A stretch of DNA of 15,040 nucleotides, taken from an uncultured Eubacterium sp. (GTDB lineage: Bacteria; Bacillota; Clostridia; Lachnospirales; Lachnospiraceae). Position numbers and translations under genes: made by a program. Below are positions 1 through 7,416 of this stretch, one piece after another; the stretch's first letter is position 1, and the number at the start of each line of letters is the position of its first letter. Where the stretch lies: assembly GCA_910577225.1 (NCBI GenBank), contig CAJTMV010000060.1:1-15040 (forward strand), in the 5' to 3' direction. Below the pieces are notes generated by a model. That model did no database searches. It saw only the letters and a list, made by a program, of their open reading frames with translations, and was not told the DNA's origin.

Positions 1-185
1 CGAATGTCTTAGTCGGAGTTAGCGATTAGTTCACCGCAGCGTTGCCCCAGTCCGCCAGATCCCCTGCCGCCCGCTCCCAGGCCCCCTTCCGGCGGTCACG
101 CACACGTCCGCGCAGCCACGCAGCCACGCACACATCTACACCACAGCAGCAGTCTGCCACAAAAAGAAAGGATGAAACAAAGAAG
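1..185. other. C-rich leader upstream of the glycerol-1-phosphate dehydrogenase gene
   Basis: This stretch is rich in C and poor in G on the + strand. It contains a perfect tandem duplication of CAGCCACG (113-120 and 121-128) among further CACGCA-type units. An open frame runs through it into the downstream gene, but its translation is only low-complexity Arg/Pro/Ser/Ala/Thr, so I read it as a non-coding leader. I see no convincing promoter. The end of any upstream gene lies outside the window. Confidence 0.4.
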
Positions 186-1436
186 ATGAAGGTTGACATA
201 AGCAGATTTTCAGGAAAATGTTCCTGCGGAAAAGAACATGCGATAACAGTAGACGAGATAATCATAGAACCAAAAGCCGTAAAACACCTGAGCCGTGTAG
301 CCGCTGGCAGTGTACATCCGGTCATTGTATGCGACAAAAACACCAGGGCAGCGGCCTATCCATATATGAAAGAGTATTTTGATAACTATGAAGTGGCAAT
401 GATTCCGGAAGATTCGGTTCATGCTGACGATCATTTTGTAAAGATAGCCGATCAGCTGATCAGCGAAAAAGCCGATCTGCTGATTGCGGCAGGGGCGGGT
501 ACGATTCATGACCTGACCAGATATGTTGCATATCAGAGGGGGATTTCATTTGTATCCGTGCCGACGGCAGCCAGCGTGGACGGATTCGTTTCTGTTGTGG
601 CGGCCATGACCTGGCATGGTATGAAGAAAACGCTGCCGGCGGCAGCGCCTGTTTGTGTGCTTGCGGACACAGATATTTTTGGAAAGGCGCCCTGGCGTCT
701 GACGGCGTCTGGTATCTCAGATCTTATGGGAAAATATACGGCGCTGACAGACTGGCGGGTGTGTCATGTGCTGTTTGGCGAGTATTTTTGTCAGACTGTC
801 TATGATCTTGAGATGGAAGCACTGCAGGAAGTGGAACGTGTTTTGGATCAGATGAAAAAAGGCGAGCCGGAATGTATGGAAAAACTGATGTATGCCCTGC
901 TTCTTTCCGGACTGGCCATGCAGATGACCGGCAACTCCCGTCCGGCTTCCGGAGCAGAACATCATATGTCCCACCTGTGGGAGATGGCGATCATTAACGA
1001 GCCGACAGAGGCACTGCACGGAGAAAAGGTATCTGTCGGTCTTTTGTTCGTAACCGAATACTATGAAAAAATCCGCAGAGCCATTGAAACCGGCGCCTGC
1101 AGAATTACAGACGGACGTGCCTACGAAACAGAGCTTTTGCAGCGGACGTTTGGCGCGAAAGGCAAATATGAAGAAGTGCTGCGGGAAAATGATCCGAATC
1201 TGATGGCGGACATCGATCTTTCCGACCTTGAAACAAAACTGCCGCGCATTGCAAAGGAACTGGAACGACTGCCGGATGCAGAGGAGTTAAAGAAAAAACT
1301 GGCACAGGCCGGCTGTGTTACGACGATGAAAGAAATCGGTCTGGATGCGGACCTGAAAGATCTGACCTTGCGGCTGTGTCCGTATGTTCGTCGTCGTCTG
1401 ACCCTGCTAAGATTAAGCAAACTGATGCAGTTATAA
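186..1436 (+). CDS. egsA: sn-glycerol-1-phosphate dehydrogenase (AraM/EgsA family)
   Basis: The 416-residue product belongs to the iron-alcohol-dehydrogenase-like superfamily. Family members reduce dihydroxyacetone phosphate to sn-glycerol 1-phosphate with NAD(P)H in the cytosol, using a bound divalent metal (nickel in the Bacillus AraM enzyme). Visible signatures are the glycine-rich dinucleotide motif GAGTIHD (residues 103-109), the SVPTAASVDGF segment (124-134), SGISDLMGKY with the likely metal ligand D179, SGAEHHMSH (255-263) with candidate ligands H259/H260, and LHGEKV with H278. Length is slightly above the usual figure of about 390-400. I start at ATG 186 because the family motif region begins there and an AAAGGA-like site lies about 13 bases upstream; the in-frame extension to 42 is low-complexity. 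In bacteria the product probably feeds an unusual phosphoglycolipid or arabinose-linked pathway; no ara genes are in view. Confidence 0.9.
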   Translation: MKVDISRFSGKCSCGKEHAITVDEIIIEPKAVKHLSRVAAGSVHPVIVCDKNTRAAAYPYMKEYFDNYEVAMIPEDSVHADDHFVKIADQLISEKADLLIAAGAGTIHDLTRYVAYQRGISFVSVPTAASVDGFVSVVAAMTWHGMKKTLPAAAPVCVLADTDIFGKAPWRLTASGISDLMGKYTALTDWRVCHVLFGEYFCQTVYDLEMEALQEVERVLDQMKKGEPECMEKLMYALLLSGLAMQMTGNSRPASGAEHHMSHLWEMAIINEPTEALHGEKVSVGLLFVTEYYEKIRRAIETGACRITDGRAYETELLQRTFGAKGKYEEVLRENDPNLMADIDLSDLETKLPRIAKELERLPDAEELKKKLAQAGCVTTMKEIGLDADLKDLTLRLCPYVRRRLTLLRLSKLMQL

Positions 1437-1460
1437 ATGACAGAGTCAGAGATTAGGAAT

Positions 1461-1610
1461 GGGTTACTGTTCACAGGTAAACCCGCAAACAGTAACGAAA
1501 TCCAGCCATTAGAAGTTTGCCTTCGGCAAAGGCCGGATTTCCTCCCGGCATATTTTACGCATTCTTACGGACTTTGCAGCGCGTGCAAAGTCCTGGTGTG
1601 AACAGTAACA
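1461..1610. repeat. Nested inverted-repeat element with alternative pairing
   Basis: The gap after egsA holds a compact palindromic structure. The outer arms GTTACTGTTCACA (1463-1475) and TGTGAACAGTAAC (1597-1609) are perfectly complementary over 13 bases. Inside them, GAAATCCAGCC (1497-1507) pairs with GGCCGGATTTC (1531-1541) with one G-T pair and encloses a small stem TTTGCC/GGCAAA (1516-1521, 1525-1530). A separate perfect hairpin follows: GGACTTTGCA (1569-1578), loop GCGCG, TGCAAAGTCC (1584-1593). A second copy of AACAGTAAC at 1488-1496 can also pair with the 5' arm (1463-1471), so two folds compete. No T-tract follows, so it is not a plain terminator. It may be a REP/MITE-like repeat or a structured RNA; I cannot decide between them. 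Confidence 0.6.
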
Positions 1611-1615
1611 GGAAT

Positions 1616-1655
1616 GGTGCAAATACAACTCTGACATGTGCAAACTTATTGCACC
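1616..1655. repeat. Short inverted repeat GGTGCAA/TTGCACC
   Basis: GGTGCAA (1616-1622) is perfectly complementary to TTGCACC (1649-1655). The right arm overlaps the possible -35 of the candidate lepA promoter, so the pair could be an operator or a minor RNA stem. Seven bases is short enough to be chance. Confidence 0.3.
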
Positions 1656-1677
1656 GGCACATGAATTATGTTAATAT
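1649..1677 (+). promoter_or_regulatory. Possible promoter for lepA-hemW
   Basis: TTGCAC (1649-1654) and TAATAT (1672-1677) are separated by exactly 17 bases. Matches to the vegetative consensus are modest (3/6 and 4/6). It would give a leader of about 115 bases before lepA. It is the best candidate in the gap, but the evidence is weak. Confidence 0.3.
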
Positions 1678-1787
1678 GACAATGCACAGTTTGAAAGAGA
1701 CGTTTATGCAGCCGCCGGGCAGGAATATCGTTTTCCTTAAGGGGTGCAGACTGGAAGAAACGCCGGTAAATGGCTGTATATAAATAT

Positions 1788-1794
1788 GGAGGAG
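1788..1794 (+). promoter_or_regulatory. Ribosome binding site of lepA
   Basis: GGAGGAG lies just before ATG 1798 and fixes that codon as the start. The in-frame ATG at 1786 would overlap this site and lacks its own. Confidence 0.8.
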
Positions 1795-1797
1795 ATT

Positions 1798-3609
1798 ATG
1801 CAAGCAGATCAGAGCAGAATCAGAAATTTTTGTATCGTGGCCCATATCGATCATGGCAAATCCACGCTGGCAGACCGGATTATCGAAAAGACGGGACTGC
1901 TGACGCAGCGTGAGATGCAGGCGCAGGTACTGGACAATATGGATTTGGAACGGGAACGCGGAATAACGATCAAGTCGCAGGCCGTCCGGATTATCTATAA
2001 AGCAAAGGATGGAAACGAATATATTTTTAACCTGATCGATACGCCGGGACACGTAGACTTTACGTATGAGGTATCCAGAAGTCTGGCGGCATGTGACGGG
2101 GCGGTGCTTGTTGTGGACGCGGCGCAGGGGATAGAGGCGCAGACGCTGGCGAATGTGTATCTGGCGCTCGATCATGATCTGGAAGTCTTTCCCGTGATCA
2201 ATAAGATCGATCTGCCGAGCGCGGATCCGGAGCGTGTAAAGGATGAAATAGAGGATATTATCGGGCTGGACGCATCGGATGCACCGCTGATATCAGCAAA
2301 GACAGGCGTTCATATCGATCAGGTACTGGAGGCAATCGTAGAAAAGATACCAGCTCCCAAAGGAGATGTCAGCGCGCCGCTGCAGGCACTTATATTTGAT
2401 TCCAAATACGATTCTTATAAAGGCGTGATCGTTTTTTGCCGGATTCGGGAAGGCACGGTAAAGCCGGGGACAAAGATTCGGATGATGGCGACCGGAGCGT
2501 TTGCAGAGGTAGTGGAGGTCGGTTATTTTGGCGCGGGACAGTTTATACCATGCGAGGAATTAAGCGCGGGAATGGTAGGATATCTGACTGCGAGCTTAAA
2601 AAATGTCAAAGATACCCGTGTGGGCGATACGATTACACAGGCCGACCGTCCCTGTGCCGCGCCGCTGCCAGGGTATAAAAAGGTCAATCCGATGGTTTAC
2701 TGTGGGTTATATCCTGCAGACAGTACCAAATATCCGGATCTTCGGGACGCGCTGGAAAAGCTGCAGTTAAACGATGCGGCGCTGCAGTTTGAGGCGGAGA
2801 CATCGATTGCGCTTGGATTTGGTTTCCGGTGCGGATTTTTGGGACTGCTGCATCTGGAAATTATACAGGAGCGTCTGGAGAGGGAGTTTCATCTGGATCT
2901 GGTAACGACCGCGCCAGGCGTTGTGTACCGGGTATATAAGACGGATGGCACGATGATCGAGCTGACGAATCCGTCCAATCTGCCCGAACCGGCAGAGATC
3001 GACTATATGGAAGAGCCTGTCGTAGACGCTGAGATTATGGTATCCAGCGAATATATCGGTTCCATCATGGATCTGTGCCAGCAAAGGCGCGGCATTTATA
3101 TCAGCATGGAATATCTGGAGGAAACAAGAGCCAGGTTAAAATATACGATTCCGTTAAACGAGATTATTTATGACTTTTTCGACGCTTTGAAATCACGTTC
3201 CAGAGGGTATGCATCGTTTGATTACGAGATGAAAGGATATCAGAAATCCGATCTGGTCAGACTGGATATTTTAATTAATAAAGAAGAAGTGGACGCGCTG
3301 TCCTTTATCGTATTTTCCGGCACGGCTTACGAGCGTGGACGCAGAATGTGCGAGCGGCTGAAGGAAGAGATTCCAAGACATCTGTTTGAAATACCGATTC
3401 AGGCGGCCGTTGGCAGCAGAGTGATTGCCAGAGAGACTGTCCGGGCCATGCGTAAAGATGTGCTGGCAAAATGTTACGGCGGCGATATTACCCGTAAGAA
3501 AAAACTGCTGGAAAAACAAAAAGAAGGGAAAAAGCGGATGCGTCAGGTCGGCAATGTGGAAATCCCGCAGGAAGCGTTTATGAGCGTGCTGAAGCTGGAC
3601 GAGGATTAA
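1798..3609 (+). CDS. lepA: Elongation factor 4 (LepA), ribosome-associated GTPase
   Basis: The 603-residue product is a full-length LepA/EF4, a translational GTPase that acts on the ribosome under stress and affects initiation and back-translocation. All GTPase boxes are present: G1 AHIDHGKST (residues 15-23), G2 RGITIKSQ (54-61), G3 DTPGH (81-85), G4 NKID (135-138) and G5 SAK (166-168). The LepA-specific C-terminus is recognisable from YGGDITRKKKLLEKQKEGKK to the end. Length matches the family. The start is set by GGAGGAG at 1788-1794. hemW follows 17 bases after the stop, an arrangement common in Firmicutes, so the two are probably co-transcribed. Confidence 0.97.
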   Translation: MQADQSRIRNFCIVAHIDHGKSTLADRIIEKTGLLTQREMQAQVLDNMDLERERGITIKSQAVRIIYKAKDGNEYIFNLIDTPGHVDFTYEVSRSLAACDGAVLVVDAAQGIEAQTLANVYLALDHDLEVFPVINKIDLPSADPERVKDEIEDIIGLDASDAPLISAKTGVHIDQVLEAIVEKIPAPKGDVSAPLQALIFDSKYDSYKGVIVFCRIREGTVKPGTKIRMMATGAFAEVVEVGYFGAGQFIPCEELSAGMVGYLTASLKNVKDTRVGDTITQADRPCAAPLPGYKKVNPMVYCGLYPADSTKYPDLRDALEKLQLNDAALQFEAETSIALGFGFRCGFLGLLHLEIIQERLEREFHLDLVTTAPGVVYRVYKTDGTMIELTNPSNLPEPAEIDYMEEPVVDAEIMVSSEYIGSIMDLCQQRRGIYISMEYLEETRARLKYTIPLNEIIYDFFDALKSRSRGYASFDYEMKGYQKSDLVRLDILINKEEVDALSFIVFSGTAYERGRRMCERLKEEIPRHLFEIPIQAAVGSRVIARETVRAMRKDVLAKCYGGDITRKKKLLEKQKEGKKRMRQVGNVEIPQEAFMSVLKLDED

Positions 3610-3626
3610 CCGGACAAAGATCAGTT

Positions 3627-4796
3627 ATGAAAGAATTGGAATTATATGTTCATATACCGTTTTGTGTGAAAAAATGCAGCTATTGCGATTTTTTGTCTGC
3701 GCCTGCGGCAGAGAGCGTACGACAGATCTATACAGACCAGCTGCAGAAGGAAATCCGTGCGGCTGGTCCGCTCTATAACGATGATCTGGTGATATCTGTA
3801 TTTGTTGGCGGGGGTACGCCGTCTGTGCTTACGCCGTCGCAGATGCAGCGGCTGTTCGGACAGCTCAGAAGCAGTTTTCACATCCGAAACGATGCGGAAA
3901 TTACAGTGGAATGCAATCCCGGGACGATGGATGCGCAAAAACTAAAGGTATATCGGGAGGCTGGCGTGAACCGTCTTAGTATCGGTTTGCAGTCAGCTGT
4001 TCACAAAGAATTGCAGCTGCTTGGAAGGATACATACATTTGAGCAGTTTTTGCAAAATTATTCTATGGCACGCGATCTGGGATTTCAAAATATTAACGTA
4101 GACATTATGTCCGGACTTCCCGGGCAGAAGCCGTCTGATTATGAACAAACATTAAAAAAGGTGACGGCATTGCAGCCGGAGCATATTTCTGCCTACAGCC
4201 TGATCATCGAAGAGGGCACTCCTTTTTACGAACGGTACGGACAGGCAGAACTGCTGCGTCAGAAAGGAAAAAAACAGTGTCTGCTTCCATCCGAAGAAGC
4301 GGAACGCAGCATGTATGAGATAACAAAAGAATTGCTGGCATCCGCAGGCTATGATCGATATGAGATCTCGAATTATGCAGTCAAAGGCTTTGAATGCCGG
4401 CACAATACCGGATACTGGCTACGAAAAAATTACCTTGGCGTGGGACTCGGGGCAGCTTCGCTGACAGACAATATGCGCTTTGCAAATACAAACGATCTCA
4501 GCCGGTATCTGCAGGCGGATCTGACGGAGGCAGGCGGAGCTTCTGAGGGAAAAAAAGAATTAAGCATTTCAGAGCAAATGGAAGAATTTATGTTTCTCGG
4601 ACTGCGTATGATGCGCGGCGTCTCAATGGAAGAATTCCAAAAGCAGTTTTCCAGGCCGATGCAGGATGTGTACAACGAGGTGTTAAGCAGACAGCTGCAG
4701 GAAGGGCTGATCAAAAAGACGAAAGAAGGATACGCTCTGACCGACTATGGGATTGACATTAGCAATTATGTAATGTCGCAATATTTGTTTGATTAG
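3627..4796 (+). CDS. hemW: Radical SAM heme chaperone HemW (HemN-like)
   Basis: The 389-residue product is a HemN-family radical SAM protein. The cluster motif CVKKCSYC (C13, C17, C20) is the CxxxCxxC form, followed directly by DF, and lacks the fourth cysteine that typifies coproporphyrinogen dehydrogenase HemN. With the length and the position after lepA, this favours HemW, which binds and delivers heme. GGGTPS (61-66) is the SAM-binding glycine motif. The C-terminal part has the HemN_C features, including YEISNYA and FMFLGLRMMRGV. No good Shine-Dalgarno precedes ATG 3627, so translation may depend on coupling to lepA, which stops 17 bases upstream. Database entries for such proteins are often labelled coproporphyrinogen III oxidase, which is probably wrong here. 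Confidence 0.9.
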   Translation: MKELELYVHIPFCVKKCSYCDFLSAPAAESVRQIYTDQLQKEIRAAGPLYNDDLVISVFVGGGTPSVLTPSQMQRLFGQLRSSFHIRNDAEITVECNPGTMDAQKLKVYREAGVNRLSIGLQSAVHKELQLLGRIHTFEQFLQNYSMARDLGFQNINVDIMSGLPGQKPSDYEQTLKKVTALQPEHISAYSLIIEEGTPFYERYGQAELLRQKGKKQCLLPSEEAERSMYEITKELLASAGYDRYEISNYAVKGFECRHNTGYWLRKNYLGVGLGAASLTDNMRFANTNDLSRYLQADLTEAGGASEGKKELSISEQMEEFMFLGLRMMRGVSMEEFQKQFSRPMQDVYNEVLSRQLQEGLIKKTKEGYALTDYGIDISNYVMSQYLFD

Positions 4797-4820
4797 ACGT
4801 ATGTTGTTTTGACAGGATTC

Positions 4821-4828
4821 AGGGAGGT
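4821..4828 (+). promoter_or_regulatory. Ribosome binding site deciding the start of the LigB-like gene
   Basis: AGGGAGGT lies 7 bases before ATG 4836. It favours this start over an in-frame TTG at 4809, which has no such site. Confidence 0.75.
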
Positions 4829-4835
4829 AAGAAAA

Positions 4836-5639
4836 ATGGGAATCAGGGCAGCGTTTATGCTCCCGCATCCGCCGTTAATCATACCGGAGGTTGGCAGGGG
4901 CGAAGAGAAAAAGATTCAAAAAACAATAGATGCCTGTCATCAGTGCGCGCAGATGATCGGCGCATGCAGACCGGAGACGATCATCGTAATTTCGCCGCAC
5001 CAGATCATGTATGCCGATTATTTTCACATCTCTCCCGGGGAGCGTGCCATGGGAGATTTCGGAGCGTTTCGGGCGCCGCAGATTACGATTCGTGCAGACT
5101 ATGATAAGGAGCTGGTATCAAAAATCTGCAGGGAGGCGGACGAAAACTGTCTGCCAGCCGGAACGCAGGGAGAACGTGACAGCCGTCTGGATCATGGAAC
5201 GATGATACCGCTTTATTTTGCCAGTCAGTACTGGCAGGACTACAGACTGGTTCGTATCGGACTGTCCGGTCAGCCGCTTCTCAGCCATTATAAACTCGGA
5301 CAGTGTATCGCAAAAGCGGCCGATGCCCTGGAACGAAACGTTGTACTGATTGCCAGCGGAGATCTGTCGCACCGTCTCAAAGCCGACGGCCCATACGGGT
5401 ATCAGAAAGAAGGACCGGAATATGACAAATGTGTGATGGATGTTATGGGCAGGGCAGACTTTTCAAAGCTGTCTGCTTTTCCGGAAGATTTTTGCGAAAA
5501 AGCAGGCGAGTGCGGACATCGCTCCTTTACCATGCTGGCAGGAGCGCTGGAGGGAAAAAATATCAGGGCGAACCGGCTGTCTTATGAAGGACCGTTTGGC
5601 GTCGGTTATGGAGTCTGTTCGTATGAAATAATTTCATAG
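4836..5639 (+). CDS. amrB: AmmeMemoRadiSam system protein B-like (Memo / class III extradiol dioxygenase fold)
   Basis: The 267-residue product has the LigB/Memo pattern. LPHPPLIIPEVG (9-20) carries H11, ISPHQ carries H55, RLDHGT carries H120, SGDLSH (174-179) carries H179 and CGHRS carries H228. The first three histidines are the likely metal site of the class III extradiol dioxygenase fold; H179 and H228 are also typical of the clostridial branch. The family partners AMMECR1 and a radical SAM enzyme, and both genes follow here. The substrate and reaction of the system are not known to me. In related clostridia I recall this domain fused N-terminally to AMMECR1; here it ends at TAG 5637-5639 and a 164-base gap follows. 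Homology is firm, biochemical role open. Confidence 0.85.
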   Translation: MGIRAAFMLPHPPLIIPEVGRGEEKKIQKTIDACHQCAQMIGACRPETIIVISPHQIMYADYFHISPGERAMGDFGAFRAPQITIRADYDKELVSKICREADENCLPAGTQGERDSRLDHGTMIPLYFASQYWQDYRLVRIGLSGQPLLSHYKLGQCIAKAADALERNVVLIASGDLSHRLKADGPYGYQKEGPEYDKCVMDVMGRADFSKLSAFPEDFCEKAGECGHRSFTMLAGALEGKNIRANRLSYEGPFGVGYGVCSYEIIS

Positions 5640-5803
5640 CGGAAACTGCAAGAACGGACGTTTGCATGTGAATAGATGGATTATTACACTCCATTCTACT
5701 ATGGAATAAGAAACAGATTTGATTGTCACACAGAATGGAATGGGAAAGAGAATGGGCTTGAGAAACAGAGGCTGAAAGAAGCAGGAAGAAGGGGAGAAAC
5801 ATT
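5640..5803. other. Gap between the LigB-like and AMMECR1 genes
   Basis: No gene is visible in these 164 bases. The complementary pair TCCATTCT (5690-5697) / AGAATGGA (5732-5739) could form a loose stem. In a frame different from that of the AMMECR1 gene, the last 65 bases or so read as a charged Glu/Lys/Arg-rich peptide with no stop, resembling the linkers of fused LigB-AMMECR1 proteins. AAGGGGAG (5789-5796), 7 bases before ATG 5804, is a strong ribosome site. Confidence 0.4.
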
Positions 5804-6364
5804 ATGTCTATACAAAAAACGGAGGAAGACGCATACGTAAAACTGGCGCGCTGCACGATTGAAACATATGTCCGCACGGGCAGACAGATCGATATACCAG
5901 ACGATCTCCCGTCGGAAATGTATGAAGACAGAGCCGGTGTCTTTGTTTCCATTAAGATCAAAGACCAGACAGCCCTGGAAAGCGGCCAGACGGCCAGACT
6001 GCGCGGATGTATCGGAACGATTCAGGCGGTGCGCTCCTGTATCGCGCAGGAGATTATTGAGAATGCAATCAGCGCAGCCGTGAAAGATCCGAGATTTGCG
6101 CCGATTACGCCGCAGGAACTGGACAGCCTCACGATAAGCGTGGATGTGCTTGGCGATATGGAACCGATTCATTCGTCCAAGCAGCTGGATGTCAGACGTT
6201 ATGGAGTCGTTGTAACGAACGGGTACCGGCGGGGACTGCTGCTGCCAAATCTGGAAGGCGTGGATACGGTAGAAGATCAGATTGCCATCGCGAAGCAGAA
6301 AGCGGGGATTGGCTGGCAGGAAGATGCAACGCTGGAACGATTTGAAGTAATCCGTCATAACTAA
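5804..6364 (+). CDS. amrA: AMMECR1 domain protein (AmmeMemoRadiSam system protein A)
   Basis: The 186-residue product is one complete AMMECR1 domain. The hallmark LRGCIGT lies at residues 66-72. Other typical segments are RAGVFVSI (43-50), AAVKDPRF (91-98), ISVDVLG (111-117), YGVVV followed by RRGLLLPNL (142-150), and the closing LERFEVIRH. The family's molecular function is unknown; the invariant cysteine in LRGCIGT suggests catalysis or metal/ligand binding. The strong AAGGGGAG site supports the start at 5804. The stop is 11 bases before the radical SAM gene, which has its own AAGAGGTG site, so these two are clearly in one operon. Confidence 0.92.
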   Translation: MSIQKTEEDAYVKLARCTIETYVRTGRQIDIPDDLPSEMYEDRAGVFVSIKIKDQTALESGQTARLRGCIGTIQAVRSCIAQEIIENAISAAVKDPRFAPITPQELDSLTISVDVLGDMEPIHSSKQLDVRRYGVVVTNGYRRGLLLPNLEGVDTVEDQIAIAKQKAGIGWQEDATLERFEVIRHN

Positions 6365-6375
6365 GAGGTGAAATT

Positions 6376-7209
6376 ATGAGAATTGTCTGTCAGACATGTA
6401 TGCATCACTGCAGCCTGGAGCCGGGACAGACTGGCAGATGCGGCGCCAGAAAACATGAAAATGGAAAAATCATATGCAGCAATTACGGCAGGATTACTGC
6501 TTTTGCACTGGATCCGATCGAGAAAAAGCCGTTAAAAATGTTCTGTCCGGGCAGTCTGATCTTATCAGTTGGGAGCTACGGATGCAATCTGAGCTGTCCG
6601 TTTTGCCAAAATTATGAGATCTCCAAGTGCAGCATATCAGACGAATCGCAAATGGAACAGCGTACGGCTTACCTGTCGCCGGAGCAGCTGGCACAAAAGG
6701 CGGCGCAGTATCAAAGCCAGGGAAATATCGGACTGGCGTTTACGTATAATGAACCGCTCGTCGGATGGGAATATGTGCGCGATACCGCAAAGATTGTGAA
6801 AGAAGCAGGTATGAAAACGGTCCTTGTAACAAATGGGACGGCTTCTGTCGATGTTTTAAAAGAACTGCTGCCTTATATCGATGCCATGAACATCGATCTG
6901 AAAGGCTTCGACGAAGCATATTACCGCAGGCTTGGCGGAGATCTGGAAACGGTAAAAACGTTTATTCAGACAGCGGCAAAGGCCTGCCACGTAGAGCTGA
7001 CAACGCTGATCGTACCGGGCGAAAACGATGACGCGGCGAAGATGGAAGAACAGGCCAGGTGGATCGGCCCGGATATCCCTTTGCATGTGACAAGATTTTT
7101 TCCGCGGTATCAGATGACGGAGAAGGAAACGACGGACGTGCAGACTGTGTATCGGCTTGCGAATCTGGCAGGGAAATACGTGGAGCATGTGTTTGTTGGA
7201 AACTGCTAA
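6376..7209 (+). CDS. amrS: AmmeMemoRadiSam system radical SAM enzyme
   Basis: The 277-residue product is a pyruvate-formate-lyase-activase-like radical SAM protein. The [4Fe-4S] motif CNLSCPFC gives C70, C74 and C77. Before it lies a second cysteine-rich section typical of this subfamily: C5, C8, C12 and C22, with CGAR at 22-25 and the DPIEKKPL segment at 46-53. FTYNEP and NIDLKGFDE match the family core. The enzyme should cleave S-adenosylmethionine to a 5'-deoxyadenosyl radical; the target is unknown. Adjacency to the AMMECR1 and LigB/Memo-like genes completes the three-component set. An intrinsic terminator starts 33 bases after the stop, so this is probably the last gene of the lepA-hemW-amr run. 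Confidence 0.93.
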   Translation: MRIVCQTCMHHCSLEPGQTGRCGARKHENGKIICSNYGRITAFALDPIEKKPLKMFCPGSLILSVGSYGCNLSCPFCQNYEISKCSISDESQMEQRTAYLSPEQLAQKAAQYQSQGNIGLAFTYNEPLVGWEYVRDTAKIVKEAGMKTVLVTNGTASVDVLKELLPYIDAMNIDLKGFDEAYYRRLGGDLETVKTFIQTAAKACHVELTTLIVPGENDDAAKMEEQARWIGPDIPLHVTRFFPRYQMTEKETTDVQTVYRLANLAGKYVEHVFVGNC

Positions 7210-7242
7210 GGGTCGGACGGGTCTGGAAATTGTCAGGTGATA

Positions 7243-7279
7243 AAAAGTCTCGTATTTTTAAATACGGGACTTTTCTTGT
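7243..7279 (+). terminator. Strong intrinsic terminator after amrS
   Basis: AAAAGTCTCGTATTT (7243-7257) pairs with AAATACGGGACTTTT (7260-7274) over 15 bases with one G-T pair, followed by TTTTCTTGT. The A-tract on the left may let it work in both directions. It separates the amr genes from the A+T-rich unit. Confidence 0.85.
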
Positions 7280-7347
7280 ATGTGTTGTATGAAAATGTTT
7301 GATATGGAAATAAGCTGTTTTCCAGGTACTGAGAAATAGAAAAAAGA

Positions 7348-7377
7348 TAGCAAAATATACTACGATTATGATATAAT
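7348..7377 (+). promoter_or_regulatory. Extended -10 promoter of the three-gene unit
   Basis: TATAAT (7372-7377) is a perfect -10 preceded by TG plus one base (7369-7371), an ideal extended -10. The -35 is poor (TAGCAA at 7348-7353 with 18-base spacing). Transcription would start near 7384, leaving a leader of about 33 bases with GAGGAG at 7405-7410. Confidence 0.7.
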
Positions 7378-7389
7378 AAAAATGTAGTA
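7358..7389. repeat. Inverted repeat flanking the -10 box, possible operator
   Basis: TACTAC (7358-7363) and GTAGTA (7384-7389) are complementary arms placed on either side of the TATAAT box, the right arm at the expected start of transcription. The position suits a repressor site, but six bases is short and no regulator gene is in view. Confidence 0.3.
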
Positions 7390-7416
7390 GCAACATTAAA
7401 AACAGAGGAGAATATA

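Noticed and set aside
42..185. In-frame N-terminal extension of the glycerol-1-phosphate dehydrogenase
   Set aside because: The extension is low-complexity Arg/Pro/Ser/Ala/Thr, lies outside the family fold, and starts without a ribosome site.
26..343. Minus-strand open frames across the window
   Set aside because: They lie opposite well-supported + strand genes, lack ribosome sites and show no protein family pattern.
1569..1593. Perfect hairpin as the egsA terminator
   Set aside because: The stem is strong but is followed by TGGTGTGAAC with no T-tract, so it is better treated as part of the structured element.
1517..1783. Open frame of 88 codons between egsA and lepA
   Set aside because: It runs through the inverted-repeat element, has no ribosome site and no recognisable protein pattern.
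1744..1797. Upstream GTG and ATG starts for lepA
   Set aside because: The family N-terminus begins near MQADQSR and GGAGGAG at 1788-1794 serves ATG 1798.
4809..4836. Perfect TTGACA -35 box before the LigB-like gene
   Set aside because: A -10 at normal spacing would fall on the ribosome site and start codon (AAAAAT), so transcription would begin inside the gene.
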